Origin: Ilumatobacter sp.
GTDB taxonomy: Bacteria > Actinomycetota > Acidimicrobiia > Acidimicrobiales > Ilumatobacteraceae
DNA length: 50,068 nt
Assembly: GCA_018666235.1 (NCBI GenBank)
Contig: JABJAB010000055.1
Span: forward strand, 1 to 50,068
Direction: 5' to 3'
Below the pieces are notes generated by a model, which was not told the origin of the DNA, did not search any database, and saw only the letters and a list, made by a program, of their open reading frames with translations. Positions 31,222 to 39,416 of this stretch are shown here, one piece after another. The translations under genes were made by a program, and so were the position numbers. The number at the start of each line of letters is the position of its first letter. The first letter of the stretch is position 1.

Positions 31222-33602
31222 GCGGGCTGCTCAACTCGCCCGTATCCGGTCGTGCGCTGCTCCAGCGGCCGACCAATCGATTCGGCAAACTCACGGAAAC
31301 CCTGCACGGTCATCTCCTGGCCGTGGCTTGCCCCGGCGGCCCGCGAGATGTTCTCGTCCATCAGGGTGCCGCCGAGGTCGTTGCACCCGGCGTGCATCAT
31401 CTGCGACGTGCCCGAGAGACCGATCTTCACCCAGCTCGCCTGGATGTTCGGGATCAGGGCGCCGTACGCGAGGCGGGCGACCGAGTGCATCAACACGTTT
31501 TCGCGGAACGTTGGGCCGCGCCGGGCCTTGCGTTGGAGGTAAATCGGCGATGCCATGTGCACGAACGGAAGACCAACGAACTCGGTGAACCCGACGCGGC
31601 CGGCTGCCACGTTCTCTTTCTGCAGATCGCGGGTCAGAACCAGGTGTCGCGCCCAGTGGATCGGCTCCTCGACAGCGCCGTACATGATCGTGACGTTCGA
31701 GTGCAGACCAATCGAGTGCGCCGCTCGGTGCGCATCGAGCCATTCTTGGGTATTGATCTTGTCGGGGCACAGGATGGCCCGAATGTCGTCGTCGAGGATC
31801 TCAGCTGCGGTGCCGGGCAACGATGCGAGCCCTGCCTCCTTGAGCCGAGTGAGGTAGGTGACCAGATCTTCATCGAGCCGCTTGGCGCCTTCGGTGACTT
31901 CGAGTGCAGTGAAGCCATGCACATGCATGTCCGGCACCGCGTCCTTCACCGCCTTGGTGACGTCGATGTAATAGTCGCCGTCGAAATTCGGGTGGATGCC
32001 GCCCTGCAGGGTCACTTCAGTGGCCCCCAGGTCCCAGCCTTCCTTGGCTCGCTCCGCAATGTCATCGAGGGTGAGGAGATACGGCGTGCCGCGCAGGTTG
32101 AGCGACAGCGGACCCTTCGAGAAGCCACAGAACTTGCACTTGAACGTGCAGACATTCGTGTAGTTGATGTTGCGGTTGGCCACCCAGGTCAGGGTGTCCC
32201 CGACGAGTTCTTGGCGCATCCGGTCAGCAGCGCTCATCACGGCGACTGCTTCGGGCCCACGAGCGCCGAACAGTGTGACAATCTCGTCCGTGCTCGGCTC
32301 TTGACCAGCCTCGATCCCGGCCAGCACCTCGGCCACCGGACCACGAATGGGCAGATCTGGGGCGGGGATCAGCACCGGCGGCGGATTGTCCGCGCCCGAG
32401 TACCACACTGTCGAGCGGTGCCCGACGAGCACGAACTCTGCGCCATCCGCCACGGTGTCAGCCGCCGTGGTCTTCTCAGGCCAGATCTGGCCGGGGTCAT
32501 CGCGGCCGAGCCACTCCGAGTCGGCGCGGTCCATCACCGGGAAGTGGAGGGCGGAGTCGAGCCAGCGATCGCGATCACGGACGTACTCCGGGTAGATCGT
32601 GAGGCGTGGGGCCAGGACGTGGCCACGGCGTTCTGTCACTTCGCGCAGCCGGTCCAGATCGGGCCATGGGCGCTCCGGATTGACGTGGTCAGCGGTGACT
32701 GGTGAGACGCCGCCCCAGTCGTCGATGCCGGCATCGATCAGCGAACCAAAGTCATCAGACAGGTTCGGCGGTGCTTGCAGATGCACGTCAGCAGGCAGCA
32801 CCAGACGGGCTGCCGCCAACGTCCACAGGTAATCGTCGGATGGACAGGCCTGCACGCCTTTCATTGCAGTACGAAGCTTCGGCAGGAAGTTCTGCACAAT
32901 CACTTCTTGGACGTGTCCGTGACGGCGATGGCTCGCCGCAATCGCTTCGAGACCAGCGAGCTGATCGGCTCGGTTGTCACCAATTCCGACGAGGATGCCG
33001 GTCGTGAACGGAATGGACAATTCCCCAGCCGCCTCAAGCGTGGCGAGCCGACGGGCCGGCACCTTGTCGGGCGCGTTGCGGTGTGCTTCCAGATCAGGAT
33101 TGACCGATTCGATCATCATTCCCTGACTCGGCGAGAACGGCCGGAGCCGGGCAAGTTCGTCAGCGGACAATGCCCCACAGTTGGCATGCGGCAGCAATCC
33201 AGTCTCAGCGAGGACCAACTTCGCCATTTCTGCCACGTAATGCACGGTCGAGTCGTAGCCGCGTTCACTCAACCAGTCGCGGGCCACCTCGTAGCGATCT
33301 TCTGGGCGTTCCCCGAGCGTGAACAGCGCTTCGTGGCAGCCCTGCCGCGCTCCCTGACGAGCGATCTTGAGGACATCGTCCGCTTCCAGAAAGAGCTGCT
33401 CTACCCGAGCGGGCGGTTGTGCAAACGTGCAGTACCCGCACGTGTCGTTGCACAGCCGGGTGAGCGGGATGAACACCTTCGGGCTGTACGTGATGCGTGT
33501 ACCAAACGACTCGTCGCGACGTGCCGCGGCCAGGGCCATCAGGTCCTGCAGTGGTTCGTGGAGCAGCGGATGGTCAGTGGCGGCGTGATGCGCAGTGGTC
33601 AT
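31218..33602 (-). CDS. fbiC: FO synthase (fused CofG/CofH, coenzyme F420 biosynthesis)
   Basis: 794 residues with two radical-SAM domains. The N-terminal CofG-like domain has CNDTCGYC (Cys51, 55, 58) and the C-terminal CofH-like domain CTFKCKFC (Cys485, 489, 492). The enzyme joins tyrosine and 5-amino-6-ribitylaminouracil to make the deazaflavin FO, the F420 chromophore. Fusion of the halves is the actinobacterial arrangement. The ATG at 33602 has GGAG six bases upstream. It starts 16 bases after an hxlR regulator gene and overlaps ribA downstream, so the three form an apparent operon. fbiA and fbiB are not in the window. Confidence 0.96.
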   Translation of the reverse strand: MTTAHHAATDHPLLHEPLQDLMALAAARRDESFGTRITYSPKVFIPLTRLCNDTCGYCTFAQPPARVEQLFLEADDVLKIARQGARQGCHEALFTLGERPEDRYEVARDWLSERGYDSTVHYVAEMAKLVLAETGLLPHANCGALSADELARLRPFSPSQGMMIESVNPDLEAHRNAPDKVPARRLATLEAAGELSIPFTTGILVGIGDNRADQLAGLEAIAASHRRHGHVQEVIVQNFLPKLRTAMKGVQACPSDDYLWTLAAARLVLPADVHLQAPPNLSDDFGSLIDAGIDDWGGVSPVTADHVNPERPWPDLDRLREVTERRGHVLAPRLTIYPEYVRDRDRWLDSALHFPVMDRADSEWLGRDDPGQIWPEKTTAADTVADGAEFVLVGHRSTVWYSGADNPPPVLIPAPDLPIRGPVAEVLAGIEAGQEPSTDEIVTLFGARGPEAVAVMSAADRMRQELVGDTLTWVANRNINYTNVCTFKCKFCGFSKGPLSLNLRGTPYLLTLDDIAERAKEGWDLGATEVTLQGGIHPNFDGDYYIDVTKAVKDAVPDMHVHGFTALEVTEGAKRLDEDLVTYLTRLKEAGLASLPGTAAEILDDDIRAILCPDKINTQEWLDAHRAAHSIGLHSNVTIMYGAVEEPIHWARHLVLTRDLQKENVAAGRVGFTEFVGLPFVHMASPIYLQRKARRGPTFRENVLMHSVARLAYGALIPNIQASWVKIGLSGTSQMMHAGCNDLGGTLMDENISRAAGASHGQEMTVQGFREFAESIGRPLEQRTTGYGRVEQPA

Positions 33603-33618
33603 GAGGTTCTCCGGTCGG

Positions 33619-34092
33619 TCAGGTGGTGGGCGTCAAGCCGGGTCGGCTCGCGATGGCGGATTGCGTGAAGGTCTCGTCGCAGTGCCAGCAGACGAAGGCC
33701 TGGTCGAGTGGCTCGCCGCACGTTTCGTGCACAAGGACGGTCGGCGGTTCGTCAGTCAGCCACTCATCTCCCCAGCGCATCAGGGCGACCAGCGTCGGCG
33801 ACAGCGCCGCACCCATCGGGGTGAGCCGGTACTCGTAGCGCGGGGGACGCTCGCAGTACAACCGGCGATCGAGCACGCCCGCCACGACAAGTCGCTTGAG
33901 TCGCTCGGTGAGCACCGGTCGAGCAATGTCGAGGTCACGTCGAAAGTCGTCGAAACGACGGACGCCGCGGAATGCATCACGCATGATCAGGATCGTCCAT
34001 CGATCGCCCAGGATGTCGAGGCTGTCCTGAATCGAGCACGCCCGGTCATCCTGGTTCGCCTCACGATCGTCGCGCTCGTCGAACTTCGCCAT
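33619..34092 (-). CDS. HxlR-family transcriptional regulator
   Basis: 157 residues. The winged helix region reads CSIQDSLDILGDRWTILIMRDAFRGVRRFDDFRRDL and PVLTERLKRLVVAGVLDRR, the usual HxlR core, with the conserved N-terminal Cys that in several members senses oxidants or electrophiles. The C-terminus adds HETCGEPLDQAFVCWHCDETF, a possible Cys/His metal-binding tail. I choose ATG 34092 over TTG 34098 because a promoter at the correct spacing would make 34092 the transcript start. The gene precedes fbiC by 16 bases and may regulate the F420 operon and itself. Confidence 0.9.
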   Translation of the reverse strand: MAKFDERDDREANQDDRACSIQDSLDILGDRWTILIMRDAFRGVRRFDDFRRDLDIARPVLTERLKRLVVAGVLDRRLYCERPPRYEYRLTPMGAALSPTLVALMRWGDEWLTDEPPTVLVHETCGEPLDQAFVCWHCDETFTQSAIASRPGLTPTT

Positions 34093-34098
34093 CGCCAA

Positions 34099-34150
34099 AC
34101 CATAGGTGAGTTCACATTCAGAACCAAGTCGGTCCGCATTACGAACTCAC
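34099..34150 (-). promoter_or_regulatory. Promoter and inverted-repeat operator of the hxlR-fbiC-ribA operon
   Basis: On the minus strand TTGGTT (complement of 34122-34127) and TATGGT (complement of 34099-34104) are separated by exactly 17 bases, placing the start at about 34092, the A of the ATG, i.e. a leaderless mRNA. An 8-bp perfect inverted repeat GTGAGTTC/GAACTCAC occupies 34106-34113, inside the spacer, and 34143-34150, just upstream of the -35. This is a good place for repression by the HxlR protein. Confidence 0.6.
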
Positions 34151-34181
34151 GCCACACCCCGCCCCACCCAGCTCGGGTTGA

Positions 34182-35441
34182 TCAGTCGGGCAGGAGCGGG
34201 ACGCTCAATCCAACGTTGCTGCCGATGCGGTCGGCCCGCGTGAGCGAGGCGCCGCCAAACTTGCCGCGGATCGCATCAATCGTCGAGTCGAGCACTGCAA
34301 GATCACCACGATCGAACGGCAAGGCCAGTTGCTCGGCCACCTGGTTCTCGAGGTTCCCCACCGACGCACCGACCAGCGTGAGTCCCTTCTCCTCAATCAT
34401 CGGCCACGCTGCGTCGAGCAGATTGAGCGCGATGTCCTGCACCATGGCGGTTGCCGCGGTTGGGCTCGGCACCGAATGCGACCGCGTTGCCCGACTGAAG
34501 TCGTCGAACCGAAAGCGCAGCGTGATCGTGCGGCCGACACGCTCGGCTCGGCGCATCCGAGTCGTGATCCGGTCGATGATCCGACGCAGGATGACATCGA
34601 CCTCACCACGAGACCGGTCACGCCGACCCAGCGCCTGCTGCGACCCGATTGAACCGCGGCGCGTGCCGACCTCCACGCGCCGAGCGTCGACATTGTGCGA
34701 CAGCGCGAAGAGCTGCCGGCCGACCGCTCCACCGGTGATGGCCGACAGAGCAGCCGGATCGAGCTCAGCGACGTCACGGACGGTGAACAGTCCACGATCG
34801 TTCAGCTTCTGCGTGGTCACTCGGCCCACCCCCCAGAGCTTCTCGACCGGGAGCGGGTGCAGAAACTCAAGCTCCCTGTCGGGGTCGACGACAAGCAACC
34901 CATCGGGCTTCCCGACACCACTGGCCACCTTCGCCAGGAACTTCGTGCGGGCAACGCCCACCGTGATCGGCAACGCGACCTCCCGGGCCACATCAACGCG
35001 GAGCCGTGCTGCGATCTCCGCAGGCGTTCCCGACAGTCGCAGCAGGCCACCGACGTCCAGAAAGGCCTCGTCGATCGAGATCCCTTCAACGAGCGGCGTC
35101 ACATTCTCGAAGATCTCGAACACCGCCTTGCTCGCCTCCGTATAGGCATCGAAGTGCGGGTCGACGAAGACCAGCTCGGGGCACAGACGCTTCGCTGCAT
35201 ACCCCGGCATTGGCGTGTACACCCCGAACCGCTTGGCCTCATAACTTGCGGCAAGGACAACACCGCCGCCGCCCCGACCATCACCACGACCACCACGACC
35301 ACCACCACTTCCACCGCCGACGGCAACGGGTTTCCCCTGCAAGGCCGGGTCATCACGCTGCTCGACGGACGCGTAGAACGAATCGAGGTCGGCGTGGAGT
35401 ATTGAGGCCTCCCGACCTGTCGTTGAACGAGACACGAACAC
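34182..35441 (-). CDS. dinB: DNA polymerase IV (Y-family)
   Basis: 419 residues. Y-family signatures are present: ILHADLDSFYASVEQR with the first catalytic Asp, EGISIDEAFLDVGG with the catalytic Asp-Glu pair, the VGVARTKFLAKVAS fingers, the HhH LWGVGRVTTQKL, and a C-terminal little-finger domain. It performs error-prone translesion synthesis. Between GKPVAV and VVLAASYEAKRFG lies an unusual Gly/Arg-rich insertion of about 20 residues encoded by ACC-rich low-complexity DNA (35255-35335). GTG 35441 is the outer start; GTG 35435 is as likely. A perfect LexA box covers this start region. Confidence 0.93.
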   Translation of the reverse strand: MFVSRSTTGREASILHADLDSFYASVEQRDDPALQGKPVAVGGGSGGGRGGRGDGRGGGGVVLAASYEAKRFGVYTPMPGYAAKRLCPELVFVDPHFDAYTEASKAVFEIFENVTPLVEGISIDEAFLDVGGLLRLSGTPAEIAARLRVDVAREVALPITVGVARTKFLAKVASGVGKPDGLLVVDPDRELEFLHPLPVEKLWGVGRVTTQKLNDRGLFTVRDVAELDPAALSAITGGAVGRQLFALSHNVDARRVEVGTRRGSIGSQQALGRRDRSRGEVDVILRRIIDRITTRMRRAERVGRTITLRFRFDDFSRATRSHSVPSPTAATAMVQDIALNLLDAAWPMIEEKGLTLVGASVGNLENQVAEQLALPFDRGDLAVLDSTIDAIRGKFGGASLTRADRIGSNVGLSVPLLPD

Positions 35442-35448
35442 ATGTTCG
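35435..35448. promoter_or_regulatory. LexA (SOS) box at dinB
   Basis: CGAACACATGTTCG is a perfect palindrome matching the CGAAC-N4-GTTCG LexA consensus of Gram-positive bacteria. On the minus strand TTGACG at about 35465-35470, 17 bases upstream of GAACAT inside the box, could be the -35/-10 pair. LexA would then sit on the -10 and the mRNA would begin at GTG 35435. The divergent amidase gene starts within 70 bases and could be affected too. Confidence 0.85.
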
Positions 35449-35515
35449 CTGAATCGTCACGCAACGTCAAGCCTGACGTAACCTCCACAACGTGTGTGGC
35501 AGTTGTGTCGGTCCG

Positions 35516-36277
35516 ATGTCCCGCCGAACGTTCGTCGGCACCGCCCTCGCCGGCACCGCCCTCGCCCTCGGCGGCACCGCACGAGCGCTTGGTCGCTCCC
35601 CGCAAACTGTCCAGGCCGTACGGCTCACCAATCACCTTGAGGTTCTCCCTCGAGCCACATGGGGAGCCGACCTGGCCCCAAAAGGGCCAATGGCGCCTGA
35701 AGACGTTCGATTCCTCCTGGTGCATCACACCGCCACGTCGAATCGCATCCCTGACCAACGCCAACTCATTCGCAATATCTTTGCGTTCCACACGAGCAAC
35801 GCGAAGCGCTGGAACGACGTGGCCTACAACTACTTCGTCGGTCCCGACGGGACCGTCTGGGAGGGGCGTGCCGGGTCGCTCGACGGCCCTGTTGTCGCCG
35901 ACGCCACCGGCGGCAACCAGGGTTTCAGCCAACTGGTGTGCCTGCTCGGCGACTTCTCGACAACCGCGCCGCCGGCGGCGATGCAACACAGTCTCGTCCT
36001 GCTGCTTGCACACCTCTCGCAGCGCTACAACTTGAGCACCTGGAAAGATGCGACCAACTCCTTCGTTTCGCGTGGATCAAACCGGTGGCCCGCTGGTCGC
36101 CAGGTCGAAGCACGCACAATCTCCGGACACCGCGACATGACCTTCACCGCCTGCCCAGGCAACGCGGCCTACGGACTGCTCGATGACTGGCGCGCCCGAG
36201 TGCACCCGATCGCGGCAGCATCGTGGGTCCGACCTGGACTCCAACCCGCCGTGCGTTCGAGGCTCGAAGCGCCGTGA
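35516..36277 (+). CDS. Tat-exported N-acetylmuramoyl-L-alanine amidase / PGRP-like protein
   Basis: 253 residues. The N-terminus MSRRTFVGTALAGTALALGG is a twin-arginine signal, so export of a folded protein is likely. The mature part is an amidase_2/PGRP fold: FLLVHHTATSN supplies one zinc His, NDVAYNYFVGPDGTVWEGRAGSL is the family core, and TISGHRDMTFTACPGN supplies the second His and the Cys ligand. It should bind or cut the stem peptide of peptidoglycan. ATG 35516 is chosen; GTG 35492 would add MCGSCVGP. It diverges from dinB and meets the acetoacetyl-CoA synthetase tail to tail, one base apart. Confidence 0.88.
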   Translation: MSRRTFVGTALAGTALALGGTARALGRSPQTVQAVRLTNHLEVLPRATWGADLAPKGPMAPEDVRFLLVHHTATSNRIPDQRQLIRNIFAFHTSNAKRWNDVAYNYFVGPDGTVWEGRAGSLDGPVVADATGGNQGFSQLVCLLGDFSTTAPPAAMQHSLVLLLAHLSQRYNLSTWKDATNSFVSRGSNRWPAGRQVEARTISGHRDMTFTACPGNAAYGLLDDWRARVHPIAAASWVRPGLQPAVRSRLEAP

Positions 36278-36278
36278 C

Positions 36279-38261
36279 TCAGCGGCCGCCACCTGCTCGC
36301 CGAGCCTGAATCCAGGCGGCCACGTGATCGAGTGCCACGGGATTGGCGAGGGAATCCTTCGAAGCGGCCTGTTCAGCCGGCAGACCGAGCAGCATCCGTT
36401 TGATCGGCACTTCGAGCTTCTTGCCTGACAGCGTGCGCGGGATCATCGGCACCCCGTCGATGACATCGGGAACGTGGCGTGGCGACAGCTCGGTACGCAA
36501 CGCCACCTTGATCCGGCCGACGAGTTCGGCGTCGAGCGCAACGCCCTCGGCACATGCCACCAACAGAATCAGCTCGCCCGGCCCCGCCTCACCGGACGTG
36601 TCCTCGAGATGCACGACCACGCTGTCAACGATCTCTGGCATCGAGTCCACCACGACGTAGAAGTCGCTGGTCCCGAGACGAACACCACCACGATTCAGCG
36701 TCGCATCCGAACGCCCCGTGATCTCGCACGCTCCATCGTCGAAGAACGTGATCCAGTCGCCGTGGTGCCAGACACCCGGGAACGTCTCGAAGTAGGTGCC
36801 CCGATATCGCTCACCGGAAACGTCGCCCCACAAGCCGACAGGCATCGACGGCATCGGCGCTGCGATCACGAGTTCGCCAGTCTCGCCCGGTGCACACGGC
36901 GATCCGTCGGGTCGAAATGCCTGCACGTCACAGCCGAGCATGCGAGCACCGATCTCACCTGCCCGGATCGGCAGCATCGGCGCCGTGCCGACAAAGGCCG
37001 TGCACACGTCGGTGCCACCGCTCATCGACCCGACCTGGATGTGAGCGCCCACAGCCTCTGGCACCCATTCGAACCCCTCGACCGGCAGGGGCGCTCCGGT
37101 CGACCCGAGATGCCGCACACGGGACAGATCCAGCTCGTCGCCTGGGCAGATGCGCTCTTTGCGGCACGCCATCACAAACGGGGCACTGACTCCACAGACG
37201 TCGACTTTTTCATCGGCAGCCACCCGCCACAGTTCAAGAAGATCGGGCGCGGCCGGGTCACCATCGAACAATACGATCGTCGATCCGGTGAGCAGGCCGG
37301 AGACGAGGAAGTTCCACATCATCCACCCGGTGGTCGTGAACCACATCACGCGATCACCGGGGCGCAAGTCGTAGTGCAACGACCATGCCTTCACGTGTTC
37401 GAGAGTGATCCCACCGTGTCCATGCACAATCGGCTTGGGCAGCCCGGTGGTGCCGGAGGAGAAGAGCACATAGAGGGCATGGTCGAATGGCACTGGCTCG
37501 AACTCAAGCGGCGCGTGCTCCGCAAGCAGCGGGGTCCAACCGTCGGTTCCGGAGGCATCGAGGTAGGGAATTCGGACGACGTGCTCCAGAGTTGGCAGCG
37601 CGGCGACGATCTCTTCGACGTGATCCGAACGGTCGATGGCCCGATCGCCGTACATGTATCCATCGACCGCGATCAGGACGGTCGGCTCGATCTGCGCCCA
37701 ACGGTCTGTGACCGCCCGCACCCCGAATTCGGGCGCACAGGAGGACCATGTTGCGCCAAGGCTGGCAGTGGCCAGGAACGCCACGAGGGTCTCACTGATG
37801 TTCGGCGCGAACGCGACCACTCGGTCACCCCGACGAATGCCGAGACGACGCAGACCGACACGACATCGGCCGACCCGGTCGATCAGTTCTGTCCAGGTCA
37901 CCTCGTCGCGTTCGCGGCTCTGCGAACGCCCGATGATGGCGATCTGGTCACCGAGCGCTGCGCCGTGCGCCAGGGCCCGTTCCGCGTAGTTCAACGTGCC
38001 GCCAGGAAACCACGTGGCGCCTGGCATCGATGCCGACTCCAGTGACGCGGTGGGCTTGTCGATCCAGTTGATGCACTGCCATTGCGCCAGCTCGTTCCAG
38101 AACTCCCCCGGCTGTCGGAGCGACCAATCGAGCACGTCGTCATACGACCGGAGACGCAGCCCGTCGTCCGCTTCGACGTGCTCGGCGAACTCCGCCATGA
38201 CGCTCGAATCCCATGCATCGTCTGCCGGCACCCAGGTCACCGCACCACGTTGTTCGCTCAT
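36279..38261 (-). CDS. Acetoacetate-CoA ligase (acetoacetyl-CoA synthetase)
   Basis: 660 residues, an ANL-superfamily adenylating enzyme. It has the P-loop VLFSSGTTGLPKPIVHGHGG, WFTTTGWMMWNF, GSMSGGTDVCTAF, and the hinge/ATP-site DWITFFDDGACEITGRSD. The C-terminal catalytic lysine region is RTLSGKKLEVPIKR. The acetoacetyl-CoA synthetase subgroup is suggested by the N-terminal NWIDKPTASLESASMPGATWFPGG-like region and the length. It converts acetoacetate, ATP and CoA to acetoacetyl-CoA, for ketone-body or PHB-type use. ATG 38261 diverges from the hisC-like gene by 50 bases. Confidence 0.93.
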   Translation of the reverse strand: MSEQRGAVTWVPADDAWDSSVMAEFAEHVEADDGLRLRSYDDVLDWSLRQPGEFWNELAQWQCINWIDKPTASLESASMPGATWFPGGTLNYAERALAHGAALGDQIAIIGRSQSRERDEVTWTELIDRVGRCRVGLRRLGIRRGDRVVAFAPNISETLVAFLATASLGATWSSCAPEFGVRAVTDRWAQIEPTVLIAVDGYMYGDRAIDRSDHVEEIVAALPTLEHVVRIPYLDASGTDGWTPLLAEHAPLEFEPVPFDHALYVLFSSGTTGLPKPIVHGHGGITLEHVKAWSLHYDLRPGDRVMWFTTTGWMMWNFLVSGLLTGSTIVLFDGDPAAPDLLELWRVAADEKVDVCGVSAPFVMACRKERICPGDELDLSRVRHLGSTGAPLPVEGFEWVPEAVGAHIQVGSMSGGTDVCTAFVGTAPMLPIRAGEIGARMLGCDVQAFRPDGSPCAPGETGELVIAAPMPSMPVGLWGDVSGERYRGTYFETFPGVWHHGDWITFFDDGACEITGRSDATLNRGGVRLGTSDFYVVVDSMPEIVDSVVVHLEDTSGEAGPGELILLVACAEGVALDAELVGRIKVALRTELSPRHVPDVIDGVPMIPRTLSGKKLEVPIKRMLLGLPAEQAASKDSLANPVALDHVAAWIQARRAGGGR

Positions 38262-38311
38262 GACGCTGATCCTTCCACAGCGCCACGCACCGGATCTGGG
38301 AACATGGAGCC

Positions 38312-39400
38312 ATGACAGGACGACCTCGCGCTGCGGTGGCAGCGCTCCCCGGATATCAACCCGGCCGCTCAGCTGCGGCAGTTGCAGCCGAGCACGGCAT
38401 CGCAGACGCGATCAAGATGGCCTCGAACGAGCTCCCGTTCGGTCCCCTCCCGTCGGTCGCCGGCGCGATCAGCGGGGGCATCGAACATCTCGGTCTCTAC
38501 GCCGACCACGGAGCTGCCGCCCTGCGCGCCGACATCGCCGCGTTCGTCGGCCTCGACGCCGACCAGGTCACCGTCGGCGCCGGGTCGGCAGGCATTCTCC
38601 AGCAGCTCCTCCTCAGCTACGTCGGCGTTGGCGACAAGGTCGCGATGTGCTGGCCGTCCTTCGAGGCGTACCCGCTGTTTACTGCGTTGGTCGAAGCCGA
38701 GGAGATCCGCGTCCCGCTGCTCGACGAGACCTTCGACCTCCCGTCACTCGCAGCGGCGATCGATGCCGACACCAAGCTTGCCTTCGTCACCAACCCGAAC
38801 AATCCGACCGGCACCGTGGTCGGCACTGACGAGATCATCGGCTTCCTCGGCTCCGTCCCCCCAACCTGTCTGGTTGTGCTTGACGAGGCATACTCCGAAT
38901 TCGTGACCGACGAGCGCGTCACGGACTCGACGCTGCTGCTCCCCGACCACCCGAACCTGGTGATCACCCGCACATTCAGTAAGGCCCATGGATTGGCTGG
39001 CCTGCGTGTGGGCTATGCGCTTGGCCACCCTGAGGTGATCGGCATGATCGATCGGACCCTCGTCCCCTTTGCCGTCAACGAGCTGGCGCAGCGTGCCGCT
39101 CGGGCGAGCATCGACGCGGCCTCCGAGATGCGCGCGCGGGTTGCCGCGGTCGTCGCCGAGCGAACACGCGTGACCGGGGCACTGCGTGACGGTGGGTGGA
39201 ACATCCCCGAGCCGCAGGGCAACTTTGTGTGGCTCCCCGTCACGGCCGACGCTGCCGCGCTGGGCAACGATCTGGAGCGGCGAGGCGTCGTCACTCGGGC
39301 GTTCGCAGGCGTCGGAGTTCGTGTGACCATCGCAAGCCGGGACTGGAACGATCGCTTTCTCGCTGCACTTGCAGAGGTGCGACCCAAACCGACCTGCTGA
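38312..39400 (+). CDS. hisC: Histidinol-phosphate / aromatic aminotransferase (PLP, fold type I)
   Basis: 362 residues. The order of motifs matches HisC: NELPFGPLPSV, GAGSAGILQQLLLSYVGVGD, FVTNPNNPTGTVV, VLDEAYSEFV, and FSKAHGLAGLRVGYALG with the PLP lysine Lys224. A final Arg segment reads TIASRDWNDRFL. It transfers an amino group to imidazole acetol phosphate in histidine synthesis, but members of this clade also act on aromatic oxo acids, and no his operon genes adjoin it. ATG 38312 has GGAG only two bases away, so the true start may be internal. Confidence 0.88.
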   Translation: MTGRPRAAVAALPGYQPGRSAAAVAAEHGIADAIKMASNELPFGPLPSVAGAISGGIEHLGLYADHGAAALRADIAAFVGLDADQVTVGAGSAGILQQLLLSYVGVGDKVAMCWPSFEAYPLFTALVEAEEIRVPLLDETFDLPSLAAAIDADTKLAFVTNPNNPTGTVVGTDEIIGFLGSVPPTCLVVLDEAYSEFVTDERVTDSTLLLPDHPNLVITRTFSKAHGLAGLRVGYALGHPEVIGMIDRTLVPFAVNELAQRAARASIDAASEMRARVAAVVAERTRVTGALRDGGWNIPEPQGNFVWLPVTADAAALGNDLERRGVVTRAFAGVGVRVTIASRDWNDRFLAALAEVRPKPTC

Positions 39401-39416
39401 GCGCAGCCCACCGGCG

